In this document: piece by piece, positions 23,880 through 35,869 of the stretch
Numbering within the stretch: the stretch's first letter is position 1
Layout: each line of letters begins with the position of its first letter
Assembly (NCBI GenBank): GCA_015847255.1
Contig: JADLZK010002559.1
Span: 372,001-436,000 of the forward strand
DNA length: 64,000 nucleotides
Direction of reading: 5' to 3'
Origin: Hyparrhenia diplandra
Lineage: Eukaryota > Streptophyta > Magnoliopsida > Poales > Poaceae
Notes under the pieces: generated by a model
What the model was told of the DNA's origin: nothing
Seen by the model: only the letters and a program-made list of their open reading frames with translations
Databases searched by the model: none
Position numbers and translations under genes: made by a program

Positions 23880-24860
23880 CTTCCTTAGGCTTAGGCTCTT
23901 ATGTCCTTCCTGTAGGTTCGTGCCAAGTTGTCATGCTCTGTGACATCAGTGTTGTTTCGGCTGATGATTCAGTTCGCCTTTCTGTAGCGTTGAAGTCTTG
24001 CTTCGAGTTGTCGGGGCTATTCTCGACTTGTCGACTTTGTCTTCTTGTAGATCATTTGAAGGTAGCGTAGGATCTTGTCCTTGTGCGGCCTTTGGGTTGT
24101 TTCTTCCTTGCCGCGTCGGCTAGCTTTGTTTATAGGTCTTGCCGTAGTAGATTGGAGTCTTGCTTGATTAGCTTCGAGTTCTTTTTCTGAAGGAATCAGC
24201 TTGCCTTTTACGTAGACTTAGGTGAAGGTAGTTTTGAAGTTCTTCTCACGAAATCCGGTGCTATTTTTCCTGGAGAGTCAGCCCGCCTTTTCTGTAGACT
24301 TGGCTGGGGATAGTTGTAGAGTCTTGCCCCTGGTTTGTCGGGATTGTTTTCCTCGACAAATGACTTTGTCTTCTTCGAGACTTGTCATGATGAGTGGAGT
24401 CTTGCTCTTGAATTCAGATTTCTTTTACGGGTATCGGCATTTCGTCTTCTCTGTAGATTAGCTGAAAATAGTTGTAGAGGCTTGCTCACGGTCTTGAGGG
24501 TTGTTCTTCGAAGATTCAGCTCATCCCTTACGTAGACTTCTTTGAAGGTGATAGAGTCTTGCTCTTGGTCTTCGGGGTTGTTCTTCGAAGATTGACTCGT
24601 CCTTTTTGTAGACTTCTTTGAAGGTGATAGAGTCTTGCTCTTGGTCTTGAGGGGTTGTTCTTTCGAAGATTCAGCTCGTCCTTTACGTAGACTTCTTTGA
24701 AGGTGATAGAGTCTTGCTCTTGGTCTTGGGGTTGTTCTTACGAAGATTCGGCTCGTCCTTGATGTAGACTTCTTTGAAGGTGATAGAGTCTTGCTCTTGG
24801 TCTTCGGGGTTGTTCTTACGAAGGTTCGGCTCGTCCTTTTCGTAGATTCTTTGATGGTGG
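23880..24860. repeat. ~77-bp tandem repeats in element A
   Basis: At least four regular units contain GAGTCTTGCTCTTGGTCTT, a GTTCTTCGAAGATTC word and CGTAGACTTCTTTGAAGG. The AGTCTTGCTC word starts at 24554, 24631, 24710 and 24787, a period of 77-79 bases. Degenerate units extend back to about 23880. The array lies between the end of the antisense gene and the integrase end, with no coding potential on either strand. Confidence 0.8.
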
Positions 24861-25753
24861 TTGGGGGCGTCCCCTATTTTGCGGGGTTGTTTCCCTCTGG
24901 CGTGTGACTTGCGTCTTCTTCGAGACTTTGTCACGATTGTTGGAGGGTTTCTCAAGCCGTTAGGTTTCTCCTTTTAGGCCCTCTAGCGTTTGTCCTCTCT
25001 TGGACATGCTAGTGTATTTTGGTGGAGTCGTGCTCTGAAAGAGTTGTTCTAACTTCGGGGTTGCCTCTTACGGGCTAGGGCTCTCCCATCTTTGTCCGGT
25101 GGACTATCGCATGGCGTCCCTTGAAGAGTTCTCGGTCCGGGCCCATTTAAGTGCTTCTGCGGATGAAGGTCAAGATGGTTGGGTTCCTATTTCATAACAC
25201 TACAATCCACCTTACGGTTTGGGCTGCTGTGCTTCTACGAGAGACTTGTGTGTGAGGCGATGGGTTTCTATTTCACAACACTACACCGTTTCACGCCCGA
25301 TTCGAAGGCCGTCCGCGTCATTGGACATAGTGGCGCTTTCACGGACCCTTGATGGCCTCTGCGACCTAAGCGGGCGATCCCAACGTCCTCTTTTTTCAAG
25401 AGTCGAAGTTCATGATCTTTCGCTAGGATTTAAGGTGTGGACGCTATTCCAAGAGCTAGGACTTGGCGTGGTTCCACCCTTGGAATTTGACCTCCGTTAC
25501 GGTGGTCGGGTTTGCCTTCTTTTGGTCGACTTCTTCTTGTGAAGTGCCAATTCGGGCTGTTTTGTTCTTCTCCCTTAGGAGGCATGCGGCTTCACTCACG
25601 GGTAGCTTGTTTTTGTTGAAGTGCACGGTGGCTGCGTATTTGGTGGCCTCTTTGGATGGACGAGTTCTTCTTAGGCTTGATCCTCTTATTCTTGAAGTAT
25701 CGGAGAGTTGTTTTTCGCGTTATGCTTCTCTTCTGCTGCCTTGAGTTCCTCGA
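24861..25753 (-). other. Non-coding region of A beyond pol
   Basis: Follows the pol stop on the minus strand. It matches 30600-31485 of B closely (GGTTTCTCCTTTTAGGCCCTCTAGC, TTTGGTCGACTTCTTCTT and other words), so it is a conserved untranslated part of the family. The frames here have no recognisable content. Confidence 0.6.
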
Positions 25754-27150
25754 TTATGGATAGAACCTTACGGCTGGTTTATGTGCCAAGAGTTTTTGAT
25801 TTCCTCTCCTTACATGGTCATCGGCTTGTAGGTTCCTGGTCCCGGTACTCCTTTGGCGATATATGGTCCTTCCATGGTAAATTTGAGCAATTTGTGCTTG
25901 CCTTCCATCTTTTGGTTTTTCTTGAGTACTTGATCTCACGGGTTGAGTTTTCTTGGGCGTGTGCTCTTGTCGTAATGCCTTCTTAGTCCTTGTAGATATC
26001 TTGCGTTACGGAGGATGGCGTTTGATCGACTTCTTACGCGCGGTCGATTTCTAGTCTTCTTATGCATTTCTCCTTCTCCTTCTTCAAATTGCTTTCGATT
26101 CTTGGAGAGCTCCATATGAGGTCTGGCTGGTAGAGCGCCGATCCATAGGTCGGGAAGAAGGGTGAATAGCCTGTTGCTCTCTGGCGATTTGAGTTCTTAG
26201 GCCCCAGATGACTTTTGGGAGTTCTTTAATCTACTTGGCTCCGTAGTCCTTGAGTTCTTCGTATAATCTTGGCTTCAGTTCGGCAAGGATGAGTCCGTTT
26301 GCTCTTTTGACTTGTCCGTTAGCCCGAGGGTGTGCTACGGAGGCATAATCTATCGTATGCCACAATCTTGTGCCCAGATCTTGAATTCTACCGCCGTGAA
26401 GCGGTGATCCGAGGTCGGTAATGATCTGCTTGGGTATCCCGAATCGTGCATGATCTCTTGGATGAACTCATTTGCCTTGTTGGAGCTGTAGGTGATCAAT
26501 GGCTTGTACTCTATCCATTTGGTGAATTTGTTGATGGCGGCGAAGATATATTCGTATCCTCCTTTGGCTCTTTTAAGTGGTTCGACTTGATCTAGTCCCC
26601 CATGAAAAAGGCCATGATGGTGGTATGCGGATCGAGGTTGTGTCTTTGGCACATGCGCTTGTCTTGCGGACATCGGCATCCTTTGCATGTTTTGACGAGT
26701 TCTTACGCATCTTTGAGGGTTTGTTGGCGGTGGTATCCTCGCTCGAATGCTTTTCCCACGAGATTTCTTTGACTGCGTGGTTTCCACGGCATCGAGTGGA
26801 TTTCTTGGAGGATGTCTTTTCCTTCTTGAGCTTATGCACTTGAGTAGTACTCGATGATCTTTGCTCTCTTGTAAAGCTTGTCTTTGATGAGCACGTAGTT
26901 CTTGCTTCTTCTCAAGATCCCGGGCCGCTTCGGCTTTGTCTTACGGTAGTGTCTTGTTCTTGATGAAGTTTATGATGTCTTCGATCCGGGGAGTTGTTCT
27001 TCGACACGGAGAGATTATCATTACTCCGTTTAGAGCTGATTGCTCCATGTTGTCTTCTTACGGGTTCTCCTTGATGGATGGTTTCAAGAGTTCTTCGACG
27101 AATACTCACGGTGGGACTTGGGCTCTGTTAGATTCAAGTTTGGCTAGCAC
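25754..27150 (-). pseudogene. Integrase of element A (degenerate)
   Basis: Fragments in shifting minus-strand frames match the integrase of E and B: a zinc-binding region near 26840-26650, GGYEYIFAAINKFTKWIEYKP (core), HPRANGQVERANGLILA, ELPKVxxGLRTQIARATGYSP, and an end like WHINQLRRFYP before a stop near 25754. Roughly 450 residues of zinc finger plus DDE core plus C-terminal domain. Several frameshifts; not functional as written. Confidence 0.75.
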
Positions 27151-27389
27151 GTGCGCCGCCCAATTTCGCATCTCGAGCACGTGTAGGATCTCTAGGCCTT
27201 GGAAGTTCTTTTCAGCTTGCGTACTTCTATGCAATAGAGGCCCATGTTGTCCTTTGTGCGGTCGGTCCTTATTGACTTGATTGATGACAACCGCGAGTCG
27301 CCGGTATACTTGTAGTCTCTTGATTCCCGAGTTCTTGCTATCTTGAGGCCATGGATGAGTGCTTCATACTCTGCCTCATTGTTTGTAGC
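27150..27389 (-). pseudogene. Archaeal-type RNase H of A, C-terminal part, interrupted by B
   Basis: The minus strand gives NEAEYEALIHGLKIA, then a Gly-Asp-Ser-Arg motif, as in the extra RNase H of Tat elements. The domain stops at 27389 in GTTTGTAGC and resumes at about 42000 on the far side of B (GGTGGCCCGCCACATG), showing an insertion site with target GTAGC/GTGGC. Confidence 0.75.
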
Positions 27390-27869
27390 TGTCGATGTGT
27401 TTTCGCGGGGTGAACGGGCGGTTCGACCTCGGCGAACCCGGAGCCGGTTTTGTTCTTGCGGTGACATGGAGAGTGGGGTTTTTATCTTGGTTGGGGCCCT
27501 CGATCAGGATCGAGTAAAGACCTTTACGTCCGGTCGGCGTGAGCTTTGTTTTTGATTGATGGGGTTAGTAGGAATCGGCTATGAAGCTTACAACACTTGG
27601 TCGTGGCTAAGCTTGTGGTATGTTCGTGCTCTCCTCTACGAGGTGTTCCTTGGCCCCTTTTATAGTCCAAGGGGCCAAGGCATCTACGATCCTAGTCGAA
27701 TCTGAGAGGGGTTGTCGTGGTAGAGGAACTGAATACCCGAACTCTAAACAAGGTAACGACTAGTGTTCTATCCGGTCTTCACCGTAGCTATGCTTCCATT
27801 GCCTTAACGGGGGTTGTTTGTCCTTGGATTGCCGAACAACTTGGTGTTCTTTGGTGATCTGTATCCACA
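27390..27869 (-). repeat. 3' LTR of B
   Basis: TGTCGATGTGTTTTCGCGG to GATCTGTATCCACA on the + strand. It contains the reverse-strand TATA box in CTTTTATAGTCCAAGG (about 27658-27673). About 480 bp compared with 534 bp for the 5' LTR because of several small deletions. Confidence 0.85.
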
Positions 27870-28590
27870 AGCCCCCGAGCATCTCAAGGTCAGTCTTGAG
27901 TTGTCTTGTCTTCTCTTTGCCTTGATATGAAAGAGTGCAATTTTGAAAAAGTGCACCCGTAAGCCCCGAGCTTCTTCCTTTTTGGCACAAAGAGTTTGGA
28001 AGGTCTTTTTTGGCGTCAAAGAGTTCAGCTCTTCTTTCTTTGAGCCAGAGCATCTCTGGAAGGTCTTTGAGTTCGCTCTCTCCTCCATCTTCTTTGGAAA
28101 AATTGCACCCGAGTTCGAGCTTCTTGCTTTTGGCACAAAGTGGAAGGTCTTTGAGTTCTCCGGAGTCTTCTTGAGTTCTTTTTGAAAAGCTCTTGCCCCG
28201 AGGCATCCGGAGGTGAGTTATGCGCTCCTCTCGGGTGCGGTCTTGACGCGGTCCTTCTTTGTCATCTAAGAGTTCACTTTTTTTGTAGATAGAGCTCTTA
28301 GAGGTTCTTCATATTTTTCTTTTTGGGATTTTTGAAGGTCTTTTTCTCCATTTCGAGTTCTTCTCATCGTCGGAGCTCTTTTGAAAAAATCTTGCCCGGG
28401 TATTTTCTTTGAGCATCTAAGAGTTCTTTTTGTATATAGAAAGGTTCTTCATATTTTAGGGATTTTTGACCGTTTCTCTTTTGGCGTCATTGCTCCCATA
28501 AATTCTCTTCTGGCGTGATTTGAGGTGACCTCTCCTTTTTGGTGGTTGCCTCATCTTCCGTGGACTTGGTCCATAGGCATGCTGGTTCCG
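27870..28590 (-). other. Polypurine tract and repeat-derived spacer of B
   Basis: Begins AGCCCCCGAGCATCTCAAGG (a purine-rich tract on the element strand). It continues with degenerate copies of the GAAGGTCTTTGAGTTC and AAGAGTTCTTTTTGTA words also found at 13390-13800 in A. No coding seen. Confidence 0.55.
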
Positions 28591-28592
28591 CC

Positions 28593-28600
28593 TATAAATA
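28593..28600 (+). promoter_or_regulatory. TATA box of the antisense gene in B
   Basis: CCTATAAATATGGCCC on the + strand, 117 bases before the ATG at 28717. A pyrimidine-rich leader (CTTCTTCTTCC) lies between, a normal plant core-promoter spacing. Confidence 0.6.
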
Positions 28601-28716
28601 TGGCCCATTTTGCTTCGGTGAGGATCCAGAGTATCTTTTCTTCTTCTCTGCTTCTTCTTCCTCTAGACGGTCTCTCTTCTCGTAGAAAAAAAAACTTTGT
28701 TCTGAGCTTCAGATCC

Positions 28717-29216
28717 ATGGCGGTGCCTCTGAGTGATTTGGATCAGCCCCCGGGCGTCTTCTTTCGCCTTTCTAGGGTTCTTTTGTGAGTGAGGGATGTC
28801 TTGTGACTTAAGATGATCTCCTCTCCTCCTTCGTTTTTTCTTGGTGTGGGTCAGGTGGGGTTCTTTCCGGTTACCCTCCTGTTCCTCTTTGGTCTCCTTC
28901 CTCGCCGCTTGGGTAGACATATGCCGGCTTCCCAACCGGTATTGGTCGCCGCTCGTCTTCGGGGAAGGTTGTGCCTTTTGAGGAATTGCTGAAGATGGTG
29001 CTCTTTGGAGGCGCTTCCTTCAACTCTTTGTGGAGTTGAGCGCTTCCTTTGGGCTCTTTTCGTCTGGCTGCGGCGTGGTGAACTCGGAGCCTTACAGAGG
29101 GTTCTTTTCTTCGCCCGGTCGCTTATCTTGATCCCGGGGTCCATTCATTTGCCGTCGTCGGGGTTCTTCAAGCTCAGTGTTTATGGACTTGGGCGCGGGG
29201 TCATGACTTCCAAGTA
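28717..29216 (+). pseudogene. Antisense gene of element B, short and divergent
   Basis: Starts MAVPLSDLDQPPGVFFRLS on the + strand. A possible intron begins at TTTTGTGAGTGAGG (about 28782) and ends at one of several AG sites before 28860. A final open stretch ends ...FKLSVYGLGRGVMTSK with TAG at 29215-29217. An AATAAA follows at 29458-29463. It sits where A has its Transposase_28-like gene but is much shorter, and I cannot align the two with confidence. Frames are broken; no domain recognised. Confidence 0.4.
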
Positions 29217-29457
29217 GCTCGAGGCGTCGAGTCTTGGGCTCTTGGGGTTCGGGATAGGTCGGGACGCTCCATCTTCTTCGCCGTTGGATCTTTGGTTTCT
29301 CCTGCCTGCGGTGTTGTACTCTTTAGGATTTTAGCGCCTCAGGTCTTCTTTGTATCTTGTATGCGGGTAGTTCTTGTTGGGCTCCCCGTGCATCTGAGTC
29401 TTCTTTGTATCTTGTAGGGAGTTGTTTCTCATGTAACTTGTAATCCTCAAGATGTTG

Positions 29458-29463
29458 AATAAA
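29458..29463 (+). terminator. Candidate poly(A) signal of the B antisense gene
   Basis: AATAAA in TGTTGAATAAAGATATC, about 240 bases after the putative stop. A TTTGTATCTTGTA sequence upstream suits a plant far-upstream element. Confidence 0.4.
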
Positions 29464-29579
29464 GATATCTGTCCCTTTATCCATTTATGCTATGACTACG
29501 ATTACGTCTTCGTGCAGACTTGTTGCGGTTTGTCCTTTGCTTGTCATTGTTGTGGCCTTCCGAGTTGTTTTCCTCAGAT

Positions 29580-30620
29580 GACTTGTTTAGATTGCGCCTT
29601 TAGAGTTCTTCCTTAGGCTTCCGGCTCTTATGTCCTTCATGTAGGTTCGTGCCGAGTTGTTTGGAGTCACTCAGCGTTGTGACACTAGTGTTGTTTCGGC
29701 TGATGATCCAGCTTGCCTTTCTGTAGACTTGGCTGTTCGTAGTATTGAAGTCCTGCTTCGAGTTGTCAGGGCTGTTTTCCTGACTTGTCAGATTGTCTTC
29801 TTGTAGATCTGCTGAAGGTAGTGTAGGATCTTGTCCTTATGCGCCCTTGGGTTGTTTCTCCCTTGGTGCGTCGGTTTAGCCTTTCCGTAGTAGATTGGAG
29901 TCTTGCTTGATTAGCTTGAGTTGTTTCTTTGAAGGAATCAGCTTGCTTGTTTACGTAGACTTGGTGAAAGTAGTTACGAAGTTCTTCTCACGAAATCAGT
30001 CTTTGTTCTTCACGGAGATTCAACCCGTCTTTTACGTAGACTTGGCCGAGGGTAATTGTAGAGTCATGCTACGGTTTGTCGGGGTTGTTTTCTTCGACAA
30101 ATGACTTCGCCTTCTTCTTGAGACTTGTCATGATGAGAGGAGTCTTGCTCTTGGGTTCGAGTTCTTCTTTCTAGAGTATCGGCTCGTCTTATCGTAGATT
30201 AGTTGAATATAGTTGTAGAGGCTTCCTCACGGTCTTGGGGTTGTTCTTACGAAGATTTAGCTCGTCCTTTCTATAGATTTCTTTGAAGGTGATAGAGTCT
30301 TGCTCTTGGTCTTCGGGTTTGTTCTTCGAAGATTATTTCGCCCTTTACGTAGACTTGGCGATTGTAGTTGAGTCTTGCTCTTGATCCTCGAGTTGTTCTT
30401 ACGAAGGTTCATTTCGTTCTTTACGTAGACTTCTTTGATTGTAGTTGAGTCTTGCTCTTGGTCTTGAGTTGTTCTTACGAAGAATCGGCTCGTCCTTTTG
30501 GTAGACTTGCCTGATTGTAGCCGAGTCTTGCTCTTGATCCTCGAGTTGTTCTTACGAAGAATCGGCTCGTCCTTTTACGTAGACTTTGCCGATGGTGGTT
30601 GGGGCGTCCCGTTTTGCGGG
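29580..30620. repeat. ~76-bp tandem repeats in element B
   Basis: Same repeat family as 23880-24860, in the same place in the element. AGTCTTGCTCTTG starts at 30296, 30371, 30448 and 30524, a period of 75-77 bases. More diverged units extend to the left. Confidence 0.8.
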
Positions 30621-31484
30621 GTTGTTTTCCTCGGCGTGTGACTTGCGTCTTCTTTCGAGACTTGTCACGATTGTTCGGAGGGTTTCTCGGGCCGTTAGGT
30701 TTCTCCTTTTAGGCCCTCTAGCATTTGTCCTTTCTTGAACATGCTAGTGTATTTTTGGTGGAGTCGTGCTCTCGAAAGAGTTGTTCTAACTTCGGGGTTG
30801 CCTCTTCGGGCTAGGGCTCTCCCATGCGTCCGGTGGACTATTGCATGACATCCCTTGAAGGGTTCTCGGTCGGGCCCATTTAAGTGCCTTGCTGGGTTGA
30901 AGGTCAAGATGGTTGGGTTCCTATTTCATAACACTACAATCCACCTTGCACGGTTTGGGCTGCTCGCTTTCGAGAGACTTGTGTGAGACGATGGGTTTCT
31001 ATTTCACAACACTACACCGTTCACGCCCGATTCGAAAGGCCGTCGCCGTCATTGGATATAGTGGCGCTTTACGGACCCTTGATGGCCTCTGCGACCTAGG
31101 CGCGCCCGATCCCAATGTCCTCTCTTTTTTCAAGAGTCGAAGTTCACGATCTTCCGCTAGGATTTAAGGTGTGGACGCTATTCGAGCTAGGACTTCGCGT
31201 GATTCTACCCTTGGAATTTGACCTCCGTTCGGTGGTCGGGTTTGCCTTCTTTTGGTCGACTTCTTCTTGCGAAGTGCCAATTCGGGCTGTTTTTTGTTCT
31301 TCTCCGTAGGAGGCATGCGGCTTCTACGTGGGCGGCTTTTTTACGTTGAGGTGCACGGTGGCTGCGTATTTCGTGACCTTTTTGGGATGGTCGAGTTCTT
31401 CTCAGGCTTGATCTTCTTCTTCTTGAAGTGTTGGAGAGTTGTTATCGCGTTCTGCTTCTCTTCTGTTGCCTTGAGTTCCTCTGA

Positions 31485-34400
31485 TTATGGATAGAACCTT
31501 CTGAGCTGGTTTATGTGCTAAGAGTTTTTGATTTTTTCTCCTTGCATTGTCATCAACTTGTAGGTTCTGGTCCCGGTACTCCTTTGACGATATATGGTCC
31601 TTCCCATGGGAATTTTTTGGCGGTTTGTGCTTGCCTCCGTCTTGATTTCTCTTGAGTACTTGATCTCACGGGTTAAGTTTTCTTGGGCGTGTGCTCTTGT
31701 CGTAGTGCCTTCGAGTCCCCACGGATACCTTGCGTTACGTAGGATGGCGTTTGTTCTGACTTCTTCTGCACAGTCGATTTCTAGTCTTCTTGTCTGTTCT
31801 CTTTCTCCTTCTTCAAATTGCTCGATCCTTGGAGAGCTCCATATGAGGTCTGGCTGGTAGGGACGGCTTCGATCCATAGGTCGGGAAGAAGGGTGAGTAG
31901 CCTGTTGCTCTGGCGATTTGAGTTCTTAGGCCCCGGACAACTTTTGGGAGTTCTTCAATCCACTTGGCTCCATAGTCCTTGAGTTCTTCATATAGTCTTG
32001 GCTTCGGTCCGGCAAGGATGAGTCCGTTTGCTCTTTCAACTTGTCCATTAGCTCGAGGGTGTGCTACGGAGGCGTAGTCTATCCGTATGCCACAATCTTG
32101 TGCCCGATCTTGAATTCGCGCGCGGTGAGCGGTGATCCGAGGTCGATGATGATCTGTTGGGCATTCCAAATCGTGCATGATCTCTGGATGAACTCATTTG
32201 CTTTGGAGGGCTGAATGTGACCAATGGCTTGTATTCTATCCATTTGGTGAATTTGTCGATGGCGACGTAGATGTACTCATATCCTCCCTTTGCTCTCTTG
32301 AGTGGTCCGACTTGATCCGGTCCCGGCCACGAAAAAGGCCATGATGGTGGTATGCAAATCGGGTTGTGTCTCGGCACATGCGCTTGTCTTGCAAACATCG
32401 GCATCCTTTGCATGTTTTGATGAGTTCTTCTGCGTCTTTGAGGGCTGTTGGCCAGTAGTATCCTGTTTTGAATGCTTTGCCCACGAGGGTTCTTGACGCT
32501 GCATGGTTTCTACAGCATCCAGAGTGGATTTCTTGGAGGATGTCCTTTCCTTCTTCAGAGCTTATGCATTTGAGTAGTACTCCTGATGATCGTTGCTCTC
32601 TTGTAAAGCTTGTCTTTGATGAGCACGTAGTTCTTGCTTTTTCTCAAGATCCTGGTTGCTTCAGCTTTGTCTTCGGGTAGTGTCTTGTTCTTGATGAAGT
32701 TTATGATGTCTTCGATCCAGGGAGTTGTTCTTCGACCTGGAGAGATTATCATTACTCCGTTTAGAGCTGATTGCTCCATGTTGTCTTCTTCTGGATTCTC
32801 TTTGATGGATGGTTTCAAGAGCTCTTCGACGAACACTCGGTGGGACTTGGGCTCTGTCGGATCCGAGTTTGGCTAGCACGTCTGGCGCCGCGTTCGCATC
32901 TCGAGCACATGTAGGGTCTCTAGGCCTTGGAAGTTCTTTTCCAGCTTGCGTACTTCTGCGCAATAGAGGCCCATGTTGTCCTTTGTTCAGTCCCAGTCCT
33001 TGTTGACTTGATTGATGACAACCGCGGAGTCGCCGTATACTTGTTGTCTCTTGATTCCCAGGGTTTTTGCTATCTTGAGGCCATGGATGAGTGCTTCATA
33101 CTCTGCCTCGTTGTTTGTAGCTTGCCACATAATCTGCGGCCGCGTACTTGAGTTGTCTTTCTTACGGAGATATGAATAAGATCCGGCTCTGCTCCCCTAG
33201 CTTCAACGATCCATCGAAGTACATGTTCCAATGCTTCTTGATGTCGTTGGATATGGGTTGTTGGAGCTCTGTCCATTCGCTATGAAATCCGGTAGCGCTG
33301 GGATTTGATTGCTCTTTCGGGGTGAACTCTAGATTCATTGCTCAGGAGTTCTAGTGCCCATTTTTGATATGCGGCTGTTGAATCTACGTTCCTCGGGATG
33401 TCGCCTAGTGGTGAGTCGGTTACCCTTTGTTATCTTGTGACTATCGAGTAGTGTCGTAGCTTCCTTGATGTGATGAGTATGGTGTAGAGTAGTTTTTGTG
33501 CGTGAGGGTATTGAGCCTTAGACTCGGATAGAACCGCTCACGTAGTAAAGCGGCCTCTGGACCTTGTTGGGTTGCTCGGGCTCTTCTCTTTCCACGATGA
33601 TTCTTTGGTGACCATTTGTATTCGTTCTTTGCTATGTATAGCGGGGAGTTCTTCTTGATCCTTTGGAGGTGTTAGAATTTGGAGCTGTTGTAAGGTCTTT
33701 GCTTGAGTTCTTCAAACGCCTTGTTTGCTTCCTCTGTCCACTTGAATTCTCCTTTTGTTTTGATGAGTTTGAAGAAGGGTAGCCCTTTCTCTCCAAGCTT
33801 TGATATGAATCTATTGAGTCTTTGCCATGCACCCTGTGAGCTTACGGGCGTCCTTGATGCTTCGGGGTTGTGTCATCTCGTTGATTGCTTTGATTTGCTT
33901 GGTGCGGCTTCAATGCCTCTGTTGTTGACCAAGAAACCCAGTAGCTATCCCGAAGGTACTCCAAAGACGCATTTTGTTGGATTGAGCTTCCACTTCCACT
34001 TGTTGAGGGTTTTGAAAGTCTCTTCTAGATCTTGAATCAGAGTTTCTGGTTCTCTAGTCTTCACCACCACGTCGTCTCACGTAAGCTTTGGCATTTTGCC
34101 AATCGCTCTCCCAAACAAGTATGTATCACTCTTTGATACGTTGCTCGGCGTTCTTGGTCCGAAGGACATTGTTTTTGTAGCTTGATGAGGCACGAAGGGG
34201 GTGATAAAGAGGTCTTGCTCGATCTTCTTTCTTTAGTGCAATCGATGATATCCCGAGTAGCGGTCCAAGAACGATAGTAGAGCTGATCCTATTTGTTGAG
34301 TCCACTATTTGGTCAATCCTCGGTAGCCCGAAGGGGTCCTTTGGGCAATGCTTGTTCAGATCTGTGTAGTCCACACACATTCGCCAATCGAAAGTGTTCT

Positions 34401-35471
34401 TCTTCGAACGAGAACCGGGTTGGCTAGCCCGGTCGGGATGTAGGATTTTCTCGATGAATCTGCTGCGAGTAGTTTTGCAATCTCCTTTTTGATGGCTTCC
34501 TTCTTCTCTGGTGAGAACCTTCTTAGTCTTTGCTTGATGGGTTTGTATCCCATATTGATGTCAATTTTGTGCTCGGCCCGGCTCCCTTGGTACGCCCGGG
34601 CATGTGCGCTGGTTTCTAGGCAAATATATCTTTGTGTTGCCTTAGGCCGGGTGTGGCTTTCTATTTTGGAGATAGGTGGGCGCTGATGATTCTTGGGCCG
34701 GGTCGCCCGTTTGTAGATCAATGTGCTTGACGTCGGCCTCTTCGGTGGAATCGAATTGCTTGTTTCTTGGCCGGTATCTCGAGCTCTTCCTCGGATTCGT
34801 ATCCTCGCCATCCGGTTGAGTTCCTTTTTCTCCAAGAGCTCCCCTTTCTTGTTTGCGACTTCCACGGCTTTGCGTCACACTCGAAAGCTTTCTTGAGGTC
34901 TCCCTTAATGGAAAGAACCCCAAAAGGCGCCCGGCATCTTTAGTAGAAGATACGGGGGAGTGTGGAATAGCCATGAATTTAGCAATAGCGGGTCTTCCCA
35001 TGATGGTGTGGTATGGTGACTCAAGATCCGCCGCCGAACTTGATGTACTCTGTCAGGTAATTTGATGGAGATCCGAATGTGGTCGGGCAAGGTGACTTGT
35101 CCCAAGGTATGGTATGGCTGCTCGTCAGGGTACTATTCCATAGAAGGGAGTGCTTGAAGGGCGATTAGCCCGGAGAGGTCCAGTCCCATCTTGTCCAGTG
35201 TTTCTGAGAATATGATGTTCAATCCGGCTCCTTCGCCGTCGATCAAAACTTTGGTGACAGTCACTCCGGCTATCGTGGGTTCTAGAACCAGAGGATATAA
35301 GCCTGCGTTGCCCACGCTTGTCCATTGATCCTCTCTGGTGAACTGAATCGGGTATTGGGGCCAATTGAGGTAGTGTGGTACCGCTGGTTCTGCTGCCATG
35401 ATTGATCTGAGTGCTAGCTTGTCTTGTCTCTTCCTCTTTGAGTTGGGTACTCGGGAGAATATGACATTCAA
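31485..35471 (-). pseudogene. pol of element B (PR-RT-RH-aRNH-IN), frameshifted
   Basis: Domains in element order: protease at 35471-34640 (SRVPNSKRKRQDKLALRSIM, then LIDGEGAGLNII, where one extra residue splits the usual DGGAGLN active site); RT from about 34440 (MCVDYTDLNKHCPKDPFGLP); RNase H to about 33330; archaeal-type RNase H at 33230-32880 (starting at the YFDGS block, with NEAEYEALIHGLKIA); integrase at 32870-31485 (CKGCR zinc ligands, GGYEYIYVAIDKFTKWIEYKP, HPRANGQVERANGLILA). Typical Tat order and about the usual length, but broken by many one- or two-base indels and by TCTG alterations. Confidence 0.8.
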
Positions 35472-35869
35472 GGATCTTGTTGCTTTCTGGAAATCCCCTG
35501 TCTTTGGCTCTTCGCTGGCCTCTTCGCTGTTTTCTTGATTGTTTCCCTTTTCGAAAGGCGAGTTGTTTCCTCCCTTGTACTTCTCCTGGAATGTGGTGCG
35601 GCTTCCGGCGTGTGCGGAGCTCCGGGGTGGTAGATCTGAGGGGTAGGTCTTCTAGCTTGATGTTGCTTACGTTTTACGTCGCCATTCTTGTTGTTGTTGA
35701 ACCTCTCGCTTGTAAGGTTTCTTTGACTTCTCCGCTATTGCGACGGTGTTATGCGGTCCTCGCTTCTTCTTTGTTGAGAGTTGTTACGATCTTTCTTGGG
35801 GCTTCGAGTTCTTTCTTTACGAAAGCGGTCTCGGGTTCTTTCTTGGCTCGATCATCTTCTCAACAATAA

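Noticed and set aside
23880..24860. Possible CRISPR-like or regulatory repeat array
   Set aside because: Units of about 77 bp are adjacent with no unique spacers, and the context is a plant retrotransposon.
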